Source of the DNA: Thiotrichaceae bacterium
Lineage (GTDB): Bacteria > Pseudomonadota > Gammaproteobacteria > Thiotrichales > Thiotrichaceae
NCBI GenBank assembly: GCA_015494435.1
Contig: WGBH01000256.1
Coordinates: 1-6,993 of the forward strand
Reading direction: 5' to 3'
DNA length: 6,993 bases
Below, piece by piece: positions 1-4,930 of this stretch. Numbering within the stretch: position 1 is the stretch's first letter; every line of letters begins with the position of its first letter. The notes under the pieces are model-generated. The model worked only from the letters and a program-made list of their open reading frames with translations, did no database searches and was not told the DNA's origin. Made by a program: the position numbers and the translations under genes.

Positions 1-518
1 GTATTGGCACTTGCCTTAGCTTCAATGGTTTTAGTCTGCAAAGAAGTCTTGGTGGTATTTAGTTGCTCACTTAATTTATTACGTAGAGTCACTAAATCAT
101 CTCTTTGATCGGTTAGTTTAATTGTTTTTTTTCGATAGCGATGATGCTGTTCTTTTTCATATTTATGATCTTCAAGCAAAGTATTGAACTGGGTTTCTAT
201 CTGTTTTAAGTCTTGTAAGTCGCTAATTAATTGTTCCCGCTCATTCTCTAATGCCCCTGTTTGTCCACGCAATGCTGCAATTTGTTGTTCATAGCCTGCT
301 ATTAAGGTTTCAGATTCATTAATCTGCTCGAGTACTGATTTAAACTCAGTATCACGTTTTTCTAATTGGGACTGTAAAAAATCTTTTTCTTTAGTTAGTT
401 CGTTTTTCAAACTACGTTGTTCAATTTCTCCACTTTTACAAAGATAGCGCCCCATTAGCCAGCTAATAATAGCTACAATTAAAAACAATAATGATAATTC
501 TGCAATCAAATTCCACAT
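1..518 (-). CDS. Inner-membrane-anchored coiled-coil protein, 3' end outside window
   Basis: This gene is not recognised as a named family. It starts with ATG at 518 and runs open to the window edge (172 complete codons), so the C-terminus is missing. Residues about 5 to 22 form one hydrophobic helix, followed at once by basic residues (GRYLCK). By the positive-inside rule this places the rest of the chain in the cytoplasm. From about residue 28 onward the chain is rich in E, K, Q, L and R, without proline and almost without glycine, as expected for a long coiled coil. The start is supported by a near-perfect Shine-Dalgarno AAAGGAGGT 8 nt upstream and by a 2-nt gap from the preceding OmpA-like gene, so coupled translation is likely. 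A further domain may follow beyond the edge; nothing here shows which. The existence of the gene is well supported, its function is unknown. Confidence 0.85.
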   Translation of the reverse strand, partial: MWNLIAELSLLFLIVAIISWLMGRYLCKSGEIEQRSLKNELTKEKDFLQSQLEKRDTEFKSVLEQINESETLIAGYEQQIAALRGQTGALENEREQLISDLQDLKQIETQFNTLLEDHKYEKEQHHRYRKKTIKLTDQRDDLVTLRNKLSEQLNTTKTSLQTKTIEAKASAN

Positions 519-520
519 AG

Positions 521-1540
521 CTATTGACCTCCTTTAACGACAAATTCAATTCTACGATTTTGCGCTCGTCCTTCCTCGGTATTATTATCTGCAATCGGTT
601 TAAGCGCCCCATGACCGATAGTGATCAGTTGTTGTTCTGGAATACCTTGTTGAAACAGCCAGTTGGCAACTTTTTGCGCTCTTTCTTGACTAAGTTTCAT
701 ATTGGCAGCGTTACTTCCCATATTATCGGTATGACCTTCAATACTAATTTTTGAACGGGGACATAAAGCGGCAATATTGGCAAGTTGTTCTAGTAGAGGG
801 TAACTGGATTTATCAATAACGCTTCCTCCTGAACTGAATTTTATACCCCCCTTCTCTAATAACTTCTTAAATTTATTTTGACAAATCTTATTGTTTTCAT
901 CAGCGGCAACAATATGTAATTTTTTCTGATATTGCTTATATTTTTCAAAGCTTTGTAGAATTTCATCACGCTTGGCAGAATAAGGGGTTTGCCCTGCAAA
1001 ATAGAGCGATTGATTAGTGATTTCAATATGTCCCTGTTGTAGTTTTAGAAGTCCTTTTAAGCTAGTTTCAATGATTTTTTTCCAATTTTGTGGTGCTCCT
1101 GCACCGATTTCTAAATTAGCTTGGAGATTTTCTTGTGCCAGATGCTGAGCAATAACCTTCGTAAACTGGGTATAGCTGACCTGATTAGGAACATAACCAT
1201 TAAGTTTTAATAACTGACCATTCCAATCCATATTCATGGAATATGGCTGAATAATACGTGGCGTTATTTGGTCATCAATCTGTAGTATAGGACTGTATTT
1301 CTCAATGGCTTTAAGTGCCATAAAAGACTGTTCTGTTGTTGGTGCATTGCCTGTTAAAATAACATGACGCCCTTTAACATCCACCTTAACCCAATCATAT
1401 CCTTGTTCGTTCAAGTCTTGACTAAGATAAGTTTTAAGTACAAAAGGAATGCGATTTGCAAAGACAGGAATGGTAAGAATAAATAATAAGATCAGTGCTA
1501 ATACCCCAAGAATTTGAATTTGCCATGCTTTGATTTTCAT
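521..1540 (-). CDS. One-TM BON/OmpA-like periplasmic protein (peptidoglycan-binding)
   Basis: The 339-residue product begins with a short basic segment and one uncleaved-looking helix (about residues 9 to 28), then faces the periplasm. Residues about 37 to 95 look like a BON-type unit (VKGRHVILTGNAP, then an alpha helix and LQIDDQI). Two weaker units follow at about 102 to 147 and 165 to 212. Residues about 233 to 336 form an OmpA C-terminal domain with GHTDNMG, LSQERAQKV and NRRIEF. D272 and R287 correspond to the residues that bind diaminopimelate in this family. Cys220 and Cys260 bracket the start of the domain and may form a disulfide. The layout TM, BON, OmpA matches that known for mycobacterial OmpATb/ArfA, though orthology is not claimed. 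The ATG at 1540 is chosen over an in-frame GTG at 1546, because that GTG overlaps the Shine-Dalgarno site. The gene lies 2 nt after an MscS-type gene and 2 nt before the coiled-coil gene, suggesting a cell-wall tether for that channel. Confidence 0.93.
   Translation of the reverse strand: MKIKAWQIQILGVLALILLFILTIPVFANRIPFVLKTYLSQDLNEQGYDWVKVDVKGRHVILTGNAPTTEQSFMALKAIEKYSPILQIDDQITPRIIQPYSMNMDWNGQLLKLNGYVPNQVSYTQFTKVIAQHLAQENLQANLEIGAGAPQNWKKIIETSLKGLLKLQQGHIEITNQSLYFAGQTPYSAKRDEILQSFEKYKQYQKKLHIVAADENNKICQNKFKKLLEKGGIKFSSGGSVIDKSSYPLLEQLANIAALCPRSKISIEGHTDNMGSNAANMKLSQERAQKVANWLFQQGIPEQQLITIGHGALKPIADNNTEEGRAQNRRIEFVVKGGQ
527..535 (-). promoter_or_regulatory. Strong ribosome binding site inside the end of the OmpA-like gene
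   Basis: On the minus strand this reads AAAGGAGGT, an almost full anti-16S complement, 8 nt before the ATG at 518. The same bases encode the final Lys-Gly-Gly of the OmpA-like protein. It fixes the start of the coiled-coil gene and suggests ribosomes finishing the upstream gene re-initiate there. Confidence 0.85.
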
Positions 1541-1542
1541 GC

Positions 1543-3252
1543 TCACTCCTTTGTGCCATCTGGTTTGATTGTCTTTTCTGTGGGTGATTTCGATCGATTG
1601 GTATTCGATTGATGATCTTCAGGTGGTGGCTTAAAAATTTTTCTTGCTTGCCCAGTGCCAAATAAATCAGGAATTTCTTTAATCGAAAGTGTCCCATTTC
1701 TATCAGGCATTTCTTTAATCATGATTGACTGAATAAGTTCAGGAATATCTTTAATCGCTACCGATTGAATCAGTTCTGGTATCTCTTTAATCGCTACCGA
1801 ATGAAGTAACTCAGGCATCTCTTTAATAGCAATCGACTGAATTAATTCAGGAATATCTTTAATCGACACGGATTGGATTAATTCGGGAATTTCCTTAATA
1901 GAAACAGATTGAACCAGATCAGGCATTTCTTTAATTGATACTGATTGTTTCATCGGAGGCATTTCTTTGATAACGATAGACTGAATTAATTCAGGAATAT
2001 CCTTAATAGAAACAGATTGGATTAAATCAGGGATTTCTTTAATTGATACCGATTGTTTCATCGGAGGCATTTCTTTGACCGAAACAGATTGCTCCAAAGG
2101 AGGGATAGCAACAATAGAGACTTCTTGTTTTAGATTTGCCTGCTCCGTAATAGCAATTTCACGTCGATCAGGTGCTGCTATCGGGATATTATCTTTTAAG
2201 AAGCGTAAATAGATTTTCTCACGCATCGTTGATAAGGCGCTACTTTTTAAGGTTGGTTCGGGAATCCAGCATATTAAAGCAAAGGTTATTTTATCTTGTT
2301 GGAAGTCACTTAAAACCACCTTAATTTTTTTATCTTTTGATATTTGCTTAGTTTCATGGGCAGCGGTGGTTAGAATTTCACGTATAATTTCTGGATCAAC
2401 GCCATAGGCGGCTGAAATAGATAATTTAATCCGTAAACTACTGTCGGTCAAAGTGGATTCATTAACGATTTCAATGGCTCCCATTTTACCATTAGGAACA
2501 GTAATGCCGACATTGTCTTTGGTAATAATACGGGTACTACGGATACCAATACTGGTGACAGTACCAACTTGCAGACCAATTTGAATCACGTCACCCACTC
2601 GATAGGGCGCATCAGTAAGAATTAAAATGCCTGCAATAACATCAGATAAAGTATCCTTAGAAGCCATTCCAACCGCTAAACCTGCAATACCAGCCGAAGC
2701 AAGCAAAGCGGTCATATCAATATTCCATACCCCAAAAACTTGATATATACCACCGAGTCCAAGGAGTAATAAGACAATATTTTCAAACAAAGGTAAGGTG
2801 GCAGGTTGTATAATTCCCCCATCCTCTTTATTGCCAGTCTTTAGTGCTAAATTTTCTAGAAATAATTTAATTAGCTTATAAATAAATAAAAGGATAAAAA
2901 CTATAATCAAAGACTTAATACTAGCTAATGCAATAAAATGTTGTATTTTTGATAACTCTAAAAGACTAGCAATTAGACCAATACTGCTAAAAAAGACAAT
3001 TTGAAAAATAAGTGGGCCGGTCAGTTTGGCAATTGTTTCACCTAAACTAAAGTTTATTTTTTGTGTTAATGTAATAATTATACGCGGAATATGCGTACTG
3101 AGTAGCCGAGCCAAAAGATAAGCAATAAAAATTAAAATCCCAGCACGTAGGTAGGCATAATCATTAAATAACCCCCAGCCTTCTTTTATATAAGGAAGGG
3201 TTGTATCAATAATAGGTTGTAGCGACTGTTTAAGTTGCTCTATTAATTCCAT
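1543..3252 (-). CDS. MscS-family mechanosensitive channel with 12-residue repeat tail
   Basis: This 569-residue inner-membrane protein is an MscS-type channel. Hydrophobic helices lie at about 34 to 52, 77 to 98, 105 to 132 and 154 to 175. The pore-lining helix (about 178 to 213) has the family's Gly/Ala pattern (LLASAGIAGLAVGMASKD). The soluble beta domain follows (YRVGDVIQIG, VGTVTSIGIRSTRI, VPNGKM; about 217 to 265), then the mixed alpha/beta vestibule domain to about 360. Residues 377 to 532 are thirteen tandem 12-residue repeats, which ordinary MscS (about 286 residues) lacks. The chain ends in a hydrophilic, basic and Pro/Ser/Thr-rich stretch. Such channels release solutes when membrane tension rises, and the family forms heptamers, so seven repeat tails would hang below the vestibule. 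The ATG at 3252 has a modest ribosome site (GAGA, AAAGGT further up). It is the first gene of a three-gene block. The channel call is firm, the tail's role unknown. Confidence 0.93.
   Translation of the reverse strand: MELIEQLKQSLQPIIDTTLPYIKEGWGLFNDYAYLRAGILIFIAYLLARLLSTHIPRIIITLTQKINFSLGETIAKLTGPLIFQIVFFSSIGLIASLLELSKIQHFIALASIKSLIIVFILLFIYKLIKLFLENLALKTGNKEDGGIIQPATLPLFENIVLLLLGLGGIYQVFGVWNIDMTALLASAGIAGLAVGMASKDTLSDVIAGILILTDAPYRVGDVIQIGLQVGTVTSIGIRSTRIITKDNVGITVPNGKMGAIEIVNESTLTDSSLRIKLSISAAYGVDPEIIREILTTAAHETKQISKDKKIKVVLSDFQQDKITFALICWIPEPTLKSSALSTMREKIYLRFLKDNIPIAAPDRREIAITEQANLKQEVSIVAIPPLEQSVSVKEMPPMKQSVSIKEIPDLIQSVSIKDIPELIQSIVIKEMPPMKQSVSIKEMPDLVQSVSIKEIPELIQSVSIKDIPELIQSIAIKEMPELLHSVAIKEIPELIQSVAIKDIPELIQSIMIKEMPDRNGTLSIKEIPDLFGTGQARKIFKPPPEDHQSNTNRSKSPTEKTIKPDGTKE
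1546..1552 (-). promoter_or_regulatory. Ribosome binding site deciding the OmpA-like start
   Basis: The minus strand reads AAAGGAG with 5 nt to the ATG at 1540. It lies in the last codons of the upstream channel gene, whose TGA is at 1545 to 1543. The GTG at 1546 would start on the last base of this site and so cannot use it, which favours the ATG. Confidence 0.8.
1657..2124 (-). repeat. Thirteen in-frame 36-nt repeats encoding a 12-residue motif
   Basis: Thirteen consecutive units fill residues 377 to 532 of the channel, with consensus SVSIKEIPELIQ. Positions 2 and 4 are V/I/L (unit 12 has M at 4), position 5 is nearly always K, 6 is E/D, 7 is I/M and 8 is always P. Position 10 is mostly L/M and 12 mostly Q. 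A degenerate fourteenth unit (EIAITEQANLKQ) precedes them at 2125 to 2160. There are no indels between units. The units also follow a higher-order order, KEM then KEI then KDI, giving a 36-residue (108-nt) superperiod with one inserted extra unit. DNA copies differ at many third positions, so most copies are old. One segment of about 46 nt recurs 108 nt away with a single mismatch (about 1925 to 1970 against 2033 to 2078). Confidence 0.95.
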
Positions 3253-3358
3253 TTAATCTCTAATGACCTTTGTTTTAGGGAACTGATGCTACCTACTTTC
3301 TTTCTGTAATCCGAACTGCTCATTGATAAATATAATTTTTTAACAAGCGCATGAAACA

Positions 3359-3387
3359 TTTAAAGATTATTTATTCGGAAGTTTCAA
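3359..3387 (-). promoter_or_regulatory. Candidate sigma70-type promoter for the repeat-channel block
   Basis: The minus strand reads TTGAAA (3387 to 3382), 17 nt, then TTTAAA (3364 to 3359). This matches the -35 consensus at 5 of 6 positions and the -10 at 4 of 6, with ideal spacing. It would give a leader of about 100 nt before the ATG at 3252. A short inverted pair AAGTT/AACTT (3379 to 3383 and 3394 to 3398) overlaps the -35 and could be an operator. In AT-rich DNA such matches arise by chance, so this is tentative. Confidence 0.35.
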
Positions 3388-3456
3388 ATAACGAACTTAC
3401 CCATATTGTGCTGATTTTTTGTTCCTAGCAATGATTAAAAGGATTCAAACAGGGAC

Positions 3457-3490
3457 AAAAGAGCAAATAAGATAAGGAAATTTATTGCTC
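3457..3490 (-). terminator. Weak terminator-like hairpin after the CNB-channel gene
   Basis: Read on the minus strand, GAGCAATAA pairs with TTATTTGCTC (one bulged base), enclosing a loop of about 11 nt, and TTTT follows. The stop codon of the CNB-channel gene lies inside the stem. The stem is AT-rich and the U-tract short, so termination would be leaky at best, but position and orientation fit the end of the first block. Confidence 0.35.
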
Positions 3491-4921
3491 GGAACTTCCG
3501 ATATTTGCGCGTGATTCAGCAATGGATTCCAAACATTGTGCAACGTGTGGATTGAGTTGCAATATATTACGCATTGTATTACGTTCTATCGAAACCACTT
3601 CTACATCCCCTTGTGCAACAATATTAGCATGATGTGCTTCTTTGCGAATCATTCCTGCAACACCAAAAAAATCCCCCCTTTTAAGAGTGTTTCCTATACG
3701 CATAATACCTTCAGAATCAACAATTTTTTCAATTGCTTCTCCTTGCAAAATAATAAAGAAATTTTTGGAAACCTCCCCTTTCCATGCCATACACTCACCC
3801 ATCCCATAGGTTTCAATGTGACTATGTATTGCTAGTTCATGCATGTCTTCATTATTAAGATCTAATACACCCAATTCTTGTATATAACTTGCTATCTGTT
3901 TATTAGTTGGAGGAGCTTCTGATAGCTCTCTACCATCAAAACGATAAATTTCATGGGCACGAGTAGGAAAAGTAATGCCCTCACGACGATTGACATACCA
4001 AATGCGTGAGCAAAAATCATCACGAATTGCAGGTTGACGATCATAATTTTGAATAAAATAGCGTACTTCATAATGAACTGAAAATTCATCATAGGAAATT
4101 AAAGCGGCGACAGGGGGAGGGTTATCAAGTATTTCATCAGTGGCATAAGCGGCGTCTACAAGTGCTTTCTTAACTTTCGTCGGTGAATCATCAAACGATA
4201 TATCAAAACCAATTCGCTCCATATGATAAATATTAGGACGCAGATAATTTTCAAACTGCTCTTTTGCTAAAACAGAATTAGGGATAGTGACGACATCATT
4301 TTCTCGTGTTTCTAAACAAACAGCCCGCCAGTCAATGCTAATCACGCGACCTTCTGTGTCCCCGACTTTAATCCAATCATTAATCAAGAAAGGGCGTGAT
4401 GAGAGCAAAGCTAAACCTGCAAACAAACCACCGAGTACATCTTGCAATGCTAAACCAAGGACAACGGATCCTACTCCAAGAGCTGCTAATAAACTGCCAA
4501 GATCAGCTCCCCAAATATTTGACATAATAAATGCGCCACCCAATAAGACGAGGAAAATACGCAAAAAATCAACCAGTAACTTAGGGATACGATTACGAAC
4601 ATCAAGCGGTAAAGCATCAGAGAAAACAAGTGTATTAATAAATGACAATGAGGAATGAAGCAATAATATCCACATTGCTGTGGCTGATATTTTTACTAAT
4701 GTAGAGCTATTATCCAGCTCCAAAACATAATGGGTGAGTAAATAGATAAAGGCAACAGGCAGCAGAATATTCCTAATATTGGCCGCAATAGAATAAAAAA
4801 TAGATCCTCTATTTTTTAGCAAATGCATAATCTCGGTTGAGATTAATAATGCCAATGGCATTCCAAAAAGGAGGATAAATCCCCAGTGCGCCCAAGCCTG
4901 TTTGAGAATAGTTTCAATCAT
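3482..4921 (-). CDS. MscS-type channel with C-terminal cyclic-nucleotide-binding-like domain
   Basis: The 479-residue protein has hydrophobic helices at about 14 to 34, 50 to 68, 78 to 100 and 117 to 137. The pore helix follows at about 140 to 175 (LAALGVGSVVLGLALQDVLGG), then the MscS beta domain (DWIKVGDTEGRV, VTIPNS; to about 228) and a vestibule domain to about 335. Residues about 355 to 460 form a CNB fold (FFIILQGEAIEKI, RGDFFGVAGM, EAHHANIVA). This layout matches the known bacterial cyclic-nucleotide-gated MscS subfamily (bCNG), in which ligand gates the channel. The phosphate-binding cassette is altered: the Glu of FGE is V421, and the Arg-Ser that clamp the cyclic phosphate (R82 and S83 in CRP) are H430 and H431. 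Canonical cAMP/cGMP binding is therefore doubtful. The gene starts 9 nt after the cyclase-family gene, with AGGT 7 nt before its ATG, so the two are surely co-transcribed. The architecture is clear; the ligand is not. Confidence 0.93.
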   Translation of the reverse strand: MIETILKQAWAHWGFILLFGMPLALLISTEIMHLLKNRGSIFYSIAANIRNILLPVAFIYLLTHYVLELDNSSTLVKISATAMWILLLHSSLSFINTLVFSDALPLDVRNRIPKLLVDFLRIFLVLLGGAFIMSNIWGADLGSLLAALGVGSVVLGLALQDVLGGLFAGLALLSSRPFLINDWIKVGDTEGRVISIDWRAVCLETRENDVVTIPNSVLAKEQFENYLRPNIYHMERIGFDISFDDSPTKVKKALVDAAYATDEILDNPPPVAALISYDEFSVHYEVRYFIQNYDRQPAIRDDFCSRIWYVNRREGITFPTRAHEIYRFDGRELSEAPPTNKQIASYIQELGVLDLNNEDMHELAIHSHIETYGMGECMAWKGEVSKNFFIILQGEAIEKIVDSEGIMRIGNTLKRGDFFGVAGMIRKEAHHANIVAQGDVEVVSIERNTMRNILQLNPHVAQCLESIAESRANIGSSEQ

Positions 4922-4930
4922 AATGGATAC

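Noticed and set aside
521..1546. GTG at 1546 as the start of the OmpA-like gene
   Set aside because: It overlaps the Shine-Dalgarno site; the ATG at 1540 has correct 5-nt spacing.
1434..1697. Minus-strand open frame spanning the junction of the repeat channel and OmpA-like genes, and another at 3892 to 4092
   Set aside because: Both are alternative frames inside genes with clear domain matches and show no recognisable protein features.
1657..2124. A 36-nt periodic array that could be mistaken for a CRISPR array
   Set aside because: There are no unique spacers between identical repeats. The period is in frame, the units diverge at third positions, and the tract lies within a complete channel gene.
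3490..3500. Perfect short palindrome CGGAACTTCCG, with a partial inverted copy at 3376 to 3383
   Set aside because: It lies within the last codons of the CNB-channel gene, is only 11 nt long and has a 1-nt centre, so it cannot form a normal hairpin; chance is the simplest explanation.
4287..4658. Plus-strand open frame of 123 codons, with others at 524 to 754 and 3536 to 3835
   Set aside because: All lie antisense within well-supported genes and encode low-complexity or family-less peptides, as expected for shadow frames.
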